Part shown: one piece after another, positions 1 through 11,780 of the stretch
Layout of the letters: the number at the start of each line of letters is the position of its first letter
Numbering within the stretch: the stretch's first letter is position 1
DNA from: Arachis hypogaea
Lineage: Eukaryota > Streptophyta > Magnoliopsida > Fabales > Fabaceae
Assembly: GCF_003086295.3 (NCBI RefSeq)
Contig: NC_092052.1
Coordinates: 75,509,559-75,573,558, forward strand
Direction: 5' to 3'
DNA: 64,000 nt
Translations under genes and position numbers: made by a program
Notes under the pieces: generated by a model
Told to the model about the DNA's origin: nothing
The model's input: only the letters and a program-made list of their open reading frames with translations
Database searches by the model: none

Positions 1-641
1 AGACTCATAGCCAAAGGGGTGAGAGTTCATAGTAGCAAATAAAAATTAAAAACGAAAAAAAAAACAAATTTAAATTAAAAGGTTATTGAAATTTAAATTT
101 TGAATTTGAAAATTAAATTTTGAAGTTTGGATTTTAAATTTTGAAATTTGATTTTTGAAATAAGATAAGGCAAGATTTTGAAAAAGATATGATTTTTGAA
201 TAAGATTTGAATTTTGAAATTTAAATTTTGAAATTTTAAATTTTGAAATTTGAAATTTGAATTTTAAATTTTTTTTTTAATTTTGAATTTTGAAAATTGA
301 AATTTGAAATTTGAAATTTGAGTTTTAAATTTTGAATTTTTGAATTTAATGAGGAAAGAGAAAAATAATAAAATGACACCAAACTTAAAATTTTTAGATC
401 AAAACAAAGAAAACAATTAAGAACAACTTGAAGGTCAAGATGAACACGAAGAACAACTTGAAGATCAAGATGAACACCAAGAACAAATTTTTTGAAAAAA
501 TTTTTTAATAACTAAATAAAAACCAATAACCTCTTAATTTACGAAAGAGCAAAAATAAAAGTAAAAAACAAAAATAAAAACAAATAAACAAGCAAAAACC
601 AAATATTTACAATAACCAATAATAAGGCACATGTTTGCAAT
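1..641 (-). other. A/T-rich untranslated leader of element G
   Basis: Low-complexity sequence made of TTTGAAATTT-like words, with no ORF of note. On the minus strand it holds the word TTAAGTTTGGTGTC (about 372-385), which resembles the polypurine-tract word of elements J and F. Similar leaders lie downstream of the primer sites of C (39774-41139) and F (57981-59809), so this looks like the 5' leader between primer site and gag. No gag start is seen before the edge. Confidence 0.65.
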
Positions 642-659
642 TCCCTGGCAACGGCGCTA
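642..659 (-). promoter_or_regulatory. Primer-binding site, tRNA-Asp type (element G)
   Basis: Minus strand reads TAGCGCCGTTGCCAGGGA, 16 of 18 identical to the complement of the 3' end of plant tRNA-Asp (TGGCGCCGTTGCCGGGGA). It lies three bases inside the LTR end, which fixes the orientation of G. Confidence 0.85.
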
Positions 660-662
660 TTT

Positions 663-2105
663 TGACGAGAGAACTTTTGCGTGGTCTAGAAATTCGCAGA
701 TAAATCCTCGTTGCAGGTATAGCTTCTAAACCAACAAAAGTCATTTCTTACAAACGTTTTGGTTGTCACAAGTAACAAACCCCTAAATAAATTGATAACT
801 AAAGTATTTAAACCTCGGGTCGTCTTCTCAAGGAATTGCAGGGAGGTGTTCTTATTATTGGTTATGAGTATTGTAAATTGGGGGTTTTGAAAGTAAGAAA
901 GAAGTATGACAAGTAAAATAAACAAATAACTATAAAATAAAACTCTTGGCAAGGTATAAGAATTTGGAATTTCCATCCTAGTTATCCTTATCAGGTGTGA
1001 TGAGAATTGGATTTTAATCCCACTTAGTTAAGTCAAGTGGACTAATTAGCTTGATCCTCAAGTCCTAGTCAATCCCTGTGGGAAGACTAGCTTTAGAGCA
1101 ATCTAGATCAATTAGGAATCTGCCAATTTCAACCACTGCTGAGTTTGACAACTCAAGTGTTACCAATTACTTAACCAAAGCCAAAAGGAAGAAAATATCT
1201 AAATTAAATTAAAAGCATTCATAAATAGAATAAAACAATCATAAACTGAAATACCTCAAAATATATTAAATAGAATATTCAAATCTTAACATGGGAAGGT
1301 TCATAAGCTAAATTGGAACATTAACAAGTAAGAAAATTGGAATAATTAAAAATAGAAGAGAGACATTAATTAAAGGAAAATATTGGACCTGGTATTGAAG
1401 CAATAAAATTAAAAGGAATCCTAATCCTAAATCCTAAGAGAGAAGAGAGAGCCTCTCTCTCTAAAAACTACATCTAAAAACCTAAAATTGTGAATATGAA
1501 AGCATGATTGTGAATGGATGCATTCTTCCACTTTATAGCCTTTAGTCTGTGTTTTCTGGGCCAAGAACTGGGTTAGAAACAACCCAGAATTCGCTGGTTT
1601 CGAATTCAAACACGCTGTTTTTTTCACCACTGCAACGCGTCCGCGTAGATCACGCGTTCGGGTCACTTATCGTCAGGAAAACTTTGGGAAATTATATATC
1701 AAATCGAAGCCCCGGATGTTAGCTTTCCAACGCAACTGGAACCGCATCATTTGGATCTCTGTAGCTAAAGTTATAGCCCTTTGAGTGCGAAGAGGTCAGG
1801 CTGACAACTTTGCAGTTCCTTCAACTTCTTGTATTCCTTCCATTTTTGCATGCTTCCTTTCCATTCTCTAAGCCATTCTTGCCCTATAAAATCTGAAATC
1901 ACTTAACACACATATCAAGACATCTAATGGTAATAAGAGAGGATTAAACATAGGGAACTTAAGGCCAAAGAAGCATGTTTTCAATCAAAGCACATAATTA
2001 GGAAGGCAAATGTAAAACCATGCAAATAGTATGAATAAGTGGGTAAAGAGTTGATAAAAATCTCTCAATTGAGCACAAGATAAACCATGAAATAGTGGTT
2101 TATCA
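663..2105 (-). repeat. 5' LTR of element G (1443 bp)
   Basis: Bounded by TGATAAACC (minus strand, at 2105) and CGTCA (at 663), next to the primer site. It contains CG palindromes (ACGCGT words at about 1636-1668), and next to them at 1691-1800 the cassette shared with the J, F and C LTRs. The small ORFs inside are shadows of LTR sequence. Confidence 0.85.
1691..1800 (-). promoter_or_regulatory. Shared LTR cassette (copy in G)
   Basis: On the minus strand: a CACTCAAAGGGC-type start, CTACAGA and CCAAATGATG words, TTCCA...GTTGGAAAGC, CCGGGGCTTCG and an ATATATAA box. The same order of words is found in the LTRs of J, F and C although those LTRs do not otherwise align with this one. Confidence 0.6.
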
Positions 2106-2236
2106 GTGCTCTACTACCTTCTCCTAGAGGCAGCCATAAGGGGGAATGAATCGAGGAAGAGTGCCCTACCACCTTCTCCTGTGAGGTCGTGCCATACAGA
2201 GCGAGGGATTAGTGCCCGATAATGAGTCTACATTTA
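2106..2236. other. Unassigned spacer with a diverged tandem duplication
   Basis: Two units of about 55 bp can be aligned, starting GTGCTCTACTACCTTCTCCT at 2106 and GTGCCCTACCACCTTCTCCT at 2161. It separates elements G and B and is the only stretch I could not assign to an element. It may be older host or retrotransposon sequence. Confidence 0.4.
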
Positions 2237-2808
2237 TGATAATTTTTGACTTGAATTGAGTGGATTTTATCACATAAACTTGTATTTATTCACTTGAATA
2301 GCATGCTTTTATGAATTCTCTCTAAATTGCACCTAATTATTGAAAACATGCTTTTTGTACTATAAATAGTCAATTTAATCCACTTTTATTCCATTTGATG
2401 CTGTGATATATTTTGCTGAGTGAATTCAGGACCAATAGGCAAGGACGGCTTTAGGAAAGTTCAAGAAAAGTATACAAGGTAGAAGAATTCATGAAGAAAC
2501 AAAGGAGAAGAGCACTCTGGTACGTGCGTACATACACCTACTCGTGCGTACGCACAAGTGAAATTTCAGAAAGTGTGCGTACGCACACATGGCTGTGTGT
2601 GCGCAAAAGTACGAGCACGTGCCTCATTTGGAAAGTCACGTGGCTCACATTTTTGGGTCCTCTTTGGCTCAAATATGAAGTTCTGAAGCTCTATCAAAGG
2701 GGAACAACATTACAACACATACATACATCATATTAGCAAGTTTTAGTAGGTTTTTAGTTAGTTTTTCTTAGGGAACACTCTCAATTCTCATTAGGGTTTT
2801 ATTAGGGT
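2237..2808 (+). repeat. 5' LTR of element B, first part
   Basis: Starts TGATAATTTTTGACTTG; ATTTA at 2232-2236 is the candidate duplication. A cluster of GTGCGTACGCAC palindromes lies at about 2520-2640, the B version of the CG palindrome arrays. The LTR resumes at about 34435 beyond the MITE. Total reconstructed length is about 1.6 kb. Confidence 0.65.
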
Positions 2809-2951
2809 CTTCGGGTGGAAACAGACCAGGTTAGGCCAGGCTTTGCTCTTAACAGGTCTGGCCTGTCATATAGTTAATTGGCCTGAGCCTAGCCTGCAGC
2901 CTGTTATAGGCTCTTTATAAAGTACTAGGCCTGGCATGTTATTCAGCCTGG

Positions 2952-4489
2952 TGATAAACCACTATTTTATGGTTTATCTTGTCTTTAATTGAGTGGTTTC
3001 ATCAAGTCTTCACCCACTTATTCATACTAATTGTATGGTTTTATATTTTCCTTCCTAGTTTCACTCTATGGTTGAAAACTTGCTTCCTAGAGATCTTTAA
3101 TTTGTGTATTTTAATTCTCCTTTATACCATTCGATGCCGTGATCCGTGTGTTAAGTGTTTCAGGCTTCATAGGGTAGGAATGGCTTAGAAATGGGAGAGG
3201 AAGCTTGCAAAAATGGAAGGAACATAAGAAACTAAGGAGATGACCAGCGAGCATCGACGCGCATGCATGGCTCACGCGTGCGCGCGACATGGAGAAAATT
3301 GCAGCGACGTGTGCGCGTGCCTGACACGTACGCGTGGATTGGAGTCTGCATAAAAGACGCGCACGCGTGGATGATGCGTACGTGTGACAAGAAAATTCAC
3401 CAAATGACGTGCACGCGTGACTGACGCGTATGCGTGACCTGCGCGATCTGCAAAATTAATAGAAAATGCTCGGGGCGATTTCGGACCGCGTTTTAATCCA
3501 GTTTTCGGCCTAAAAACACAGAATAAAGCCAGGGAACATGCAGAAACTCAACACAGATACATACACACATTCTCATTAGGATAGTTTTTAGGTTTTAGAT
3601 TTGAATCTAGAGAGAATTACTTTTCCTCTAGGTTCTCTTTACATTTATAGTTTATTAGTTTATTGCTTTTGCTTTTGGATATTGAAGAGTCATCACCTCC
3701 GTTGAAGATACTATTCTAGTTTGTTTCCTAACTTGCTCTTTTATTTATTCCATATTCTTAATTCTTCTTTAGTGTGGTAATTGGATTATTTTCATGGATT
3801 GTTACTGCAAAGAATTACTTTTATTTTTAATTAATTTTCAATCCCTATTTAATTTAATTTATCATGTCGTCTTCTTATATTTTTATGAACGTTATATCCA
3901 TGTCAATAGAGTAGATTCCCTACTTGACATGGGGGTTGATTAAGAGGAGACACTTGAGTTGGAATCTCAAGTGGTTAGTTAAATTGGAAGTTGTTGGCTA
4001 ATTCTGTATTTACTAACGCTAGACCTTCCTAAGGGAGAGGACTAGGATTTGCGAATAAGAGTTAGCTCAATCACTTGACTTTCCTTTATTTAGTAAGGGT
4101 TAACTAAGTGAAAATAACAACCTCTTTATACTACACTTGAGAGAATTCCAACAAGGACAGAACTTCCAATTAATCATTCCACCAGTCAAGGCTTTTTAAT
4201 TTGAATCATATAAATTCCTTTTTATTTTCATTGCACTAAATTATAATTGTTTATTTTCTGTTAATTAAGCTCTCAAAATTCTCAGAAAACTCTTGATTAA
4301 TAACTTAGCACCCTTTCTAGCAACTCGTTGGGAGACGACCTAGGACTCATACTCCCAGTATTTTTATTTAAAACTTTTGTGACAACCTTTCTAAATTAAT
4401 GCGGCGGATTTTTGCTGGTTAAGAGCTATACTCGCAATGCTGCTTTTATATTACAATCTCTTAATTGGTCTAACTTTTGCCACGTACCA
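2952..4489 (+). repeat. 5' LTR of element A (1538 bp)
   Basis: Begins TGATAAACCACTATTTTATG and ends CACGTACCA. It carries the ACGCGT-type palindrome cluster at about 3245-3445 and the U5 word GAGACGACCT near 4332. It is paired with the LTR at 32555-34092; by eye the two differ by a few percent, including compensating small indels. Confidence 0.92.
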
Positions 4490-4494
4490 ATTTT

Positions 4495-4512
4495 TGGCGC
4501 CGTTGCCGTGGA
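4495..4512 (+). promoter_or_regulatory. Primer-binding site, tRNA-Asp (element A)
   Basis: TGGCGCCGTTGCCGTGGA: 17 of 18 bases complementary to the tRNA-Asp 3' end. It lies five bases after the LTR end, where minus-strand DNA synthesis would begin. Confidence 0.92.
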
Positions 4513-4620
4513 GTTGTAATTGTATGCTAAATTATTAATTAGTATACATACTTTATTTTTATTTTTATTTTCATATTTTATTTTATTTCGTTACCATGAG
4601 CTATATGTTTCTCTCATTGA

Positions 4621-6311
4621 ATGATGCGTTCACTGCCTGATCCGAGCTTAGCCGCATTTGATCCTGAAATTGAAAGAACTATTTCACGTATTAGGCGAGC
4701 TCGACGTCGGTTAGCCTCTGAGGGTGGTGAAGTGATTGTTATCGATTCACCAGTCTCATCTGAGGGAGAATCTGAACCGCCATCTGAGAGCGAAACAAGC
4801 TCCTTTACTACTGATTCAGTTGATTCACGTGCAGATAACATGGCAGCACGTAGGAGGATTACTCTCTAGGAAGCTGGAGCCCCAGATTTTACACTACAGC
4901 CGTATCAAGTGCATCATCCAACTCTGGCTGCATATTTTAAACTGAAGAGTGCACTAATCAACTTGATGCCCAAGTTTCATGGCTTACCTGCTCAAGAGCC
5001 TATCAAGCACCTCAGGGATTTTCAGACAGCCTGTTCTACTGTTAGGCATCATGGTGCAAATAAAACTTCTATTCTGTTAACCGCCTTCCCGTTTTCTCTT
5101 GAGGGAAAGGCAAGAGAGTGGTACTACTCCCAACCTGAAGCAACTGTTACCAACTGGGATACGCAAAGGAGAGAATTCTTGAAAAAATACTTTCCGGCTG
5201 AAGCCACAGATAGATTGAGGAAAGAGATCTCCTGCATTATTCAAGGTGAATCAGAAACTCTCTATGAATACTGGGAGCACTTTAAGAACCTTCTAGACGC
5301 ATACCCCCATCACATGATTGACAGGCTAGTGTTAATCAGTTACTTCACTCAAGGCATGAAGCCTCGGGATAAAACTACACTGGATGGTGCTAGTAATGGT
5401 TCTCTAAATAAGTACAAGACCACATATGAAGCATGGCAACTGATCAGCGACTTAGCTGAGTCCACCAGGAATCACAGGCACAGAAGCAGCCACTCAAAAG
5501 CTATAAGCAGAAGTTTCCTCTAGCACTGAAACTTCTGCTCTTACACAGAGTATATGTGAAATGACCAACCTATTGAAGCAAATGCAGTTGAACCAACAAC
5601 AACAAGCTCAGCTTTCCCCACCACAGCCAACAGTTAGTTCCCCAAAGAGTATGCAGAATATGTGCTGATTATAGTCATTATACTGATGAATGCCTGCAGC
5701 TCCAACAAGAAGACAACACTGTGGCAGCTACTCATAATTTCTATGACCGCCCGAATCAAGGATACAATCAACAAGGCGACAACTACAACCAAGGTGGGAA
5801 CTATAACCAAGGATGGCAGGACAACTCCAACCAAGGTTGGAGAGATAATTCCAACCATGGCCAGAGGGACAACTACAACATAGGAGGCAGAGACAACAAT
5901 GGAAATCAGAGGTGGAATAACAACAACAGACAGCAGAATCAGAGCCAACCTTACAGAGCTCCTCACCTAAGGCAATCACAAGGACCCCAGCATAACCAAC
6001 AACAAGTCCTTTAGATCACTTATCCTACTTCCTCATCAAATGAAAAAATGCTTCATTCTCTTGCACAAGGACAACAAGACATGCAGACTACACTGAACTC
6101 TACTTTAAATGGTCTGAATATCACTTTACAAGCTCTCGCCGCCCGGATAGATTCATTACCTACTTCCACCAACCAACCTTTAAGATCCAGTGGAATTCCT
6201 TCTCAACCCTTACCTAACCCCAAGGGTGGCATCAATGCCATCATCTTGAGGTCTGGAACCACATTACAAGAGAGGAACCAAGAGGAGCCAAGCCCACAGG
6301 TACACGCCTAA
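4621..6311 (+). pseudogene. gag: gag of element A (capsid, nucleocapsid-like region), broken
   Basis: From ATG 4621 the frame gives an arginine/serine-rich head and then a retrotransposon gag domain (about 4909-5500; PFSLEGKAREWYYSQP, REFLKKYFPAE, ESETLYEYWEHFKNL are typical capsid words). An in-frame TAG at 4867 interrupts it. At least two frameshifts lie between about 5490 and 5700. A downstream frame (5721-6014) carries an asparagine/glutamine/glycine-rich repeat with NYNQGWQDN-like units, preceded at about 5665-5695 by a degenerate zinc-knuckle remnant (HYTDEC). TAG 6012 and TAA 6309 follow. Gag would coat the RNA in cytoplasmic particles; this copy cannot make it whole. Confidence 0.85.
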
Positions 6312-6329
6312 GATGAAGACATAGTAGAA

Positions 6330-7118
6330 GTGGAAGATGCTGAAGAGGAAGAGGAAGTACAAGACAAGGTTGAAGAAGAAGTAGCTCAACAAGGGAATAG
6401 AGCACCAAAGGATGCAGAAGCTGTAAGTGGCGCCATTCCTATCCCATTTCCACACCTTGCAAGGAAGACCAGAAAGCAGATAGAACTTGATCCCAAAATG
6501 GTAGAAATTTTTAAAAAGGTTGAGGTAACTATTCCCCTTTTTGATGTTATTCAGCAAGTACCTAAATATGCAAAGTTTCTGAAGGATTTATGCATACATA
6601 AAGACAAAATTAATGAACTAGAAACTATTCCTTTAGGTAGTTCTATATCTGCTTTAATGGGGGGTATACCTGAAAAATGTAGTGATCCAGGTCCATGTAT
6701 GGTAAACTGTACCATTGGAGGTGTAATATTTTTTGATTGCATGTGCGATTTAGGAGCGTGTGTTAGTATCATGCTATTGTCTATATATGATACCTTGAGG
6801 CTCCCTCCCTTAAAAAGGTCGGCAGCTCATTTTGTGTTAGCAGATAAAAGCATTATTACAGTAGTTGGAATTGCTGAAGATATATTAGTGAGCATTAAGG
6901 GGCTCACATTTCCCATTGACTTCTATATCCTGGAAATGCCCCCTAATGACTCAGGAAGACCATCATCAATCCTGCTTGGAAGACCATTCCTGAAGACTTC
7001 AAAATTCAAGATGGATGCATTCTCAGGAACTTACTCCTTTGAGATAGATGGTAGAACAGTGAGTTTTAGTTTAAATGAAGCTATGAAGCACCCTCCGGAA
7101 GATCATTCTATCTTCTAG
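6330..7118 (+). pseudogene. Protease region of element A
   Basis: An acidic linker is followed by IPIPFPHLARKTRK and the aspartic protease. The active site reads DLGAC (6747 onward), where most retroviral proteases have D-S/T-G; the DLGA form is usual in Athila-like elements. The flap and LLGRPFLKTSKFKMD words follow. The frame continues past TAG 7116-7118 straight into the RT domain at 7179, so the stop is a point mutation in one pol frame. The enzyme would cut the Gag-Pol polyprotein. Confidence 0.85.
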
Positions 7119-7178
7119 TGCGACATCATTGATGAAACTGTAGCTGAAGTTCACCAAGAAGAAGTAGAAGAGAAGCAC

Positions 7179-8776
7179 ATGGAGCAAGGTCCAAGTGTGG
7201 GGACACCCTCTGAATATAATGAAGACCCTTTACCATTATCACTAGCCCCGGATGATCCAGAGCCTAGCCAAGAGCAGAAATTGGAATTGAAGCCCCTTCC
7301 TCCACACCTCAAGTATGCTTACCTTGAGGATAATCAGAAGTTCCCAGTTATCATTGCAAGGGAACTCACTTCTCAACAAGAGGAGCAACTGCTTAGCGTA
7401 CTGAGAAAACATAAGAAAGCAATTGGGTGGAGCTTGGCGGATATAGTAGGCATCAGCCCTCAAGTTTGTGAGCACAGAATATATTTAGAAGAGGAATCAA
7501 AGCCCGTCTATCAACTCCAAAGAAGATTGAATCCCACCATCTTAGAAGTTGTCAAGAAAGAAGTGACCAGGCTACTTGAAGCAGATATCATTTACCCCAT
7601 CTCAGACAGTGAGTGGGTCAGTCCAGTACAAGTGGTGCCCAAGAAGTCTGGAGTCACAACAGTCAAGAATAAGCATGGAGAGATCCTGACTACTAGAGTG
7701 CAGAATTCATGGAGGGTTTGCATTGACTATAGGCGTCTCAATCAAGCTACTCGTAAGAATCACTACCCCTTGCCATTTATTGATCAGATGCTTAATCGCC
7801 TGTCAAGTAAATCCCATTATTACTTTTTGGATGGTTATACAGGCTATTTTCAAATTCATATAGCTCCTAAAGATCAGGAGAAGACTACTTTTACATGTCC
7901 ATTTGGAACGTATGCATACAAAAGGATGTCTTTTGGCTTATGTAATGCACCGGCTACTTTTCAAAGATGCATGATGAGTATCTTTTCAGATATTATTGAG
8001 AACTGTATGGAATTATTTATGGATGATTTTAGCGTTTATGGTGATTCGTTTAACCTTTGCTTAGATAGCTTAGCTAGAGTATTAGACAGGTGTGTTAGTT
8101 CAAACCTTGTATTGAATTTTGAAAAGTGTCATTTTATGGTAAAACAAGGGATTGTTCTAAGACATGTTGTCTCTAATACTGGTATTTCTGTAGATCCAGC
8201 AAAGGTAGATGTCATTTCTAGTTTACCTTACCCCTCCTCTGTGAGGGAAGTCCGTTCGTTCCTAGGCCATGCAGGTTTCTACAGGAGATTCATTAAGAAC
8301 TTCAGTAAGGTAGCATTACCTTTATCCAGACTGCTGCAGAAGGATATGAGTTCGAGTTCAGTGAGGATTGCATGCAAGCATTTGATAAGCTGTAGATCAC
8401 CCTGACTCAAGCTCCAATTGTGAGAGGACCAGACTAGAGCCAGCCATTTGAGATTATGTGCGATGCCTCCAACCATGCAGTAGGAGCGGCGCTGGCTCAG
8501 CGCGAAGGTAAGGACCCCTTTGTAATTGCTTATGCGTCTAAGACCTTAGACGCTGCTCAGTCTAATTACACTACTACTGAAAAAGAGCTTCTTGCTATTG
8601 TTTTTGCTCTGGATAAATTCCAAGCTTATTTACTTGGTACTAAGGTAGTAGTATACTCAGATCATGTAGCTTTAAAATATTTGTTAGCTAAAAAAGAGTC
8701 CAAACCAAGGTTGATACGTTGGATACTGCTGCTGCAAGAATTTGATTTAGAAATTAAAGATAGGAGTGGTAACTAG
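7179..8776 (+). pseudogene. pol: Reverse transcriptase and RNase H of element A
   Basis: RT motifs in order: RVCIDYRRLNQAT, LPFIDQMLNRL, YTGYFQIHIAPKDQEKTTF, FGLCNAPATFQRCM and the catalytic LFMDDFSVYGDSF (about 8015-8045). FMDDF in place of YMDD with SVYG is typical of Athila. A single-base loss near 8345 shifts the frame. In the next frame TAG codons at 8389 and 8434 precede RNase H, whose visible words are [31 protein letters not shown] and [14 protein letters not shown] 8774 ends that piece. These enzymes would copy element RNA into DNA and remove the RNA. Confidence 0.9.
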
Positions 8777-8782
8777 AATTTA

Positions 8783-10199
8783 GTGGCATACCACTTGAGT
8801 CGCCTTGAGCACATTAAGGATGACTCCACTCCTATAAATGATGCTTTTCCATTTGATAGCTTGTATGCAGTATCTGAAGTAGTTCCTTGGTATGCACCTG
8901 TAGCTAATTATCTAGTTAGCCATACTTTCCCTCCCAATTTTACTAAGCATCAAAGGGACAAGCTGAAAAGCGAGTCTAAATATTATATATTTGATGACCC
9001 ATACTTATGGAGGTGTGGTGCTAACCAGGTAATTAGAAAGTGTGTGCCTCAATCAGAATTCCAGTCCATTTTAGAGGCTTGCCACTCTTCTGAGAGTGGA
9101 GGACATTTTGGCCCTCAAAGAATAGCTAGAAAAATTTTAGATTGTGGATTCTGGTGGCCTACTCTTTTTAAAGATGCTGCTGAATTTTGTAAATCTTGTT
9201 CCCCATGCCAAAGGTTTGGCAATATATCCAAGAGGGATGAGATGCCTCAACAAATTATGCTTTTCTGTGAAATTTTTTATGTTTGGGGCATTGACTTCAT
9301 GGGTCCATTTCCAAACTCTAATGGTTACCTTTATATACTATTAGCTGTAGATTATGTTTCTAAATGGGTGGAAACAATTCCTACCCGTACTGATGATGCT
9401 AACACTGTTGTTTCCTTTATTAAAAACCATATTATTTGTCGCTTTGGATCACCACGAGCAATCGTGAGTGATCAAGGCACTCACTTTTGTAACAGGAGAC
9501 TAACAGGATTGCTGAAGAAGCATGGGATTGTTCATAAGGTAGCAACAGCCTATCATCCCCAGACCAATGGACAAGTAGAAGTGTCTAACAGAGAGATTAA
9601 ACGTATTCTGGAGAAGATAGTAAAGCCTCATAGGAAAGACTGGAGTGCCAGGCTACAAGATGCACTCTGGGCATATAGAACAGCGTACAAGACACCCATC
9701 CGGATGAGCCCCTTTTGCTTAGTATACGGAAAGGCTTGCCACCTTTCAGTAGAGGTGGAACACAAAGCTTTCTGGGCTGTAAGGGAATGCAATATGAATT
9801 TTGAAGAAGCTGGTGCTGAAAGAAAGCTGCAACTAGCAAAATTGGAGAATCTTCGCCTAGAAGCATATGACAACTCCAGGCGATACAAAGAGAAGATGAA
9901 GGCAATCCATGACAAGCACATAAAAAAGGAGAGAGTTCAGACCAGGGGAGTTTGTTCTTCTTTATAACTCCAGACTGAGGCTTATGCCAGGCAAACTAAG
10001 ATCAAGATGGGAAGGTCCCTACAGAGTAGAGAAGGCAGAGCCATATGGAGTTTTTCACCTGCGTCATCCTTCTAGCTCCAAATTCATGAAGGTCAATGGA
10101 CATCGCCTAAAGCTTTATAATGGTGAGAAGTTGAAGGATCACAAAGAACTCGAGATCTTCCTCTCGGAAGACCCACCAACAGAAGCAGAACAAGCTTGA
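8783..10199 (+). pseudogene. Integrase of element A
   Basis: In the same frame as RNase H after TAG 8774. The zinc-binding N-domain has H...[13 protein letters not shown] and CKSCSPCQ. The catalytic core has [20 protein letters not shown] and [18 protein letters not shown], giving the D, D and E residues. A one-base insertion near 9935 shifts the frame, and the C-terminal GPY/F-type domain (PGKLRSRWEGPYRV, VNGHRLKLY) continues at 9984-10199. No chromodomain follows, as in Athila and unlike chromoviruses. It would insert the cDNA and duplicate 5 bp of target. Confidence 0.9.
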
Positions 10200-10236
10200 A
10201 GACCGTCCAACTTAAGGACGTAAAAGCAAAGTGCTA

Positions 10237-10254
10237 GGTGGGAGACAACCCACC
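10237..10254 (+). ncRNA. Hairpin HP1 after the pol stop (element A)
   Basis: GGTGGG-AGACAA-CCCACC, a perfect 6-bp stem with a 6-base loop, 38 nt after the pol stop codon. The same hairpin with different paired bases follows the main ORF in J, D, E and F. It is too short to call a known RNA family; the class label is structural. Confidence 0.6.
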
Positions 10255-10397
10255 ATGGTATGATCGTTCCGTTTTAGTCTTAGTTTTGTTTTATTTTATT
10301 CTACTTTATTTTTCTTAGTGACTCTTCTCATAATCTCTGCATATAGTCTGCATCTGCATTTGCATTTGCATTCTGCATGATTTAAAAAAAAGAAAAA

Positions 10398-10945
10398 ATG
10401 CACGCGACACGCAACTGTCACTGACGCGTCCGCGTCATAAGTGCTTTCGAAACAAGAAGAAAAGAAGCAGAGAGTCACGCGGGAGCATGGCTGGAGGCGT
10501 GCCTTAGGCACAAGCATGCCCACGCGAACGCGTTAGAGATGCCTTCGCATCATTTGAAAAATAGCCTCCCATGCGTGCGCGTCACCCATGCGCACGCGTG
10601 ACCCTGCAAAATCGACGTAAATGGGTATATGGCAGAGAGTTATGATGGAGTGAGGCTGAAATGGTGCTGGAAGCACAAACCCTATCACACAAATGCGTGC
10701 CCCACGCGTCCGCGACATTTTTCAAAAAGAGGCCATTCACGCGTGCGCGTCACCCACGTGCACGCGTCACCCAAAACTTTGGCAATATGCGTATAAAATA
10801 GAGAGTTGTGCGTGCGTGCGGCTGCACTCGCGCTAATAGCATAAATCAGGTCACGCTTCCGCGTCACCCATGTGAACGCATCACCTGAAAATATCACAAC
10901 CCACGCGAACGCGTGCCCCACGCGCACGCGTCGCATGCGACGCAC
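10398..10945 (+). repeat. CG palindrome array after pol (ACGCGT words), element A
   Basis: Dozens of ACGCGT, CGCGTCC and ACGCACGCGT words on both strands spread over about 550 bp. The small ORFs rich in R, V, H and A are translations of these words, not genes. The same kind of array occurs in the LTRs of A, H, D and E and after the main ORF of H, D and E. Confidence 0.75.
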
Positions 10946-11780
10946 AGTTTAACTATACCTGTGCCAGGTATCTTATCTTTTCTTCCCCAATCCTAATCTT
11001 TTCTTTTCCTTCTTATTTCTTTCTTCTTCCTTCTTTCTTCTTTATTCCTTCTTACTTTTTATCTTTTTCTCCCCTATTTTTCACATTCATCATCAAGGTT
11101 ATTTTCTTTTCTTCTCCTCTTTTTACTTTTCCATTATTATTTTTATTTATGTTTTCTTTTTCTTTTTCTTTTTACTTTCATTACCTATGTTTTCTTTTTC
11201 TTTCTTTTTCTTTTTACATTCTTTTAATTGGTGTTAGAAACTTAATTGGGTGATTATTTTCTTCTATAATTGCTTGTGGATTATTTAGAATTGTTTGACA
11301 ATTAATATTACTTCTTAAAGGGTTGCTTGCATGTTTAATTTAATACTTTCAATAACATATTTGTCATGCATGCTAAGTATTTGTGAAAAAGCCAGTATGG
11401 CATTGTGTATTATTATTTTAAATTATTCTATTTCTACAACTCTAAATGTCTATTTTTTACAAAACTCCTTTTTATATTTTATTAATTGAAAATAATTGTC
11501 AATACAAACAGATTGTTCGTTTGAACGACTTGATAATCAAATTGGGCATTTAATGCTTGATCTATGCTACTCATGCCTTTGTCGGCATGCCAATAAACAT
11601 CTTGCATCTACTTGCCATAACTTGCACTTGCTATATTTCCAGTGATGAACTGATCACATGTAGTCATGACCATGTGATACAAGTCATCCTTCTTTACCTT
11701 GGCATTGATTATCACTTGTCCTGTTCTCTTCCTTGCTCTAACCTTTAGCTTCACATGTACTTACCTTTTCCCTTTTCAGG
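10946..11780 (+). other. Pyrimidine-rich tract and AT-rich, intron-like segment (element A)
   Basis: About 10977-11225 is a nearly pure C/T run (TTTCTTCTTCC words). It is followed by AT-rich, ORF-poor sequence up to the third ORF. The end, TTTTCCCTTTTCAG|GATG at 11766-11783, has the form of a plant 3' splice site, so this stretch could be the end of an intron that places the third ORF on a spliced RNA. I cannot locate the donor. Confidence 0.5.
11763..11780 (+). promoter_or_regulatory. Splice-acceptor-like site before third ORF (element A)
   Basis: ACCTTTTCCCTTTTCAGG: polypyrimidine run and CAG|G one base before the ATG at 11781. H (27181-27189) and E (minus, 50097-50104) have the same arrangement. 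Confidence 0.5.

Larger units (their letters stand above)
1..2105 (-). mobile_element. Element G: Ty3/gypsy LTR retrotransposon, 5' part only
   Basis: Read on the minus strand this is an LTR (2105 to 663), a primer-binding site and an A/T-rich leader that runs off the left edge. The LTR starts TGATAAACC and ends CGTCA, like the LTRs of element H, so it belongs to the same broad group. The base run GTGCT at 2106-2110 is the candidate target-site duplication; its partner lies outside the window. No coding sequence of G is inside the window. Confidence 0.85.

Noticed and set aside
2491..2736. 81-codon ORF in the B LTR
   Set aside because: Lies over GTGCGTACGCAC words; no conservation argument.
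10296..10945. Several minus-strand ORFs rich in R, V, H and A
   Set aside because: They are translations of ACGCGT palindromes; similar ones occur at every array (25265-25647, 30727-31141, 32713-33110, 50787-51250).
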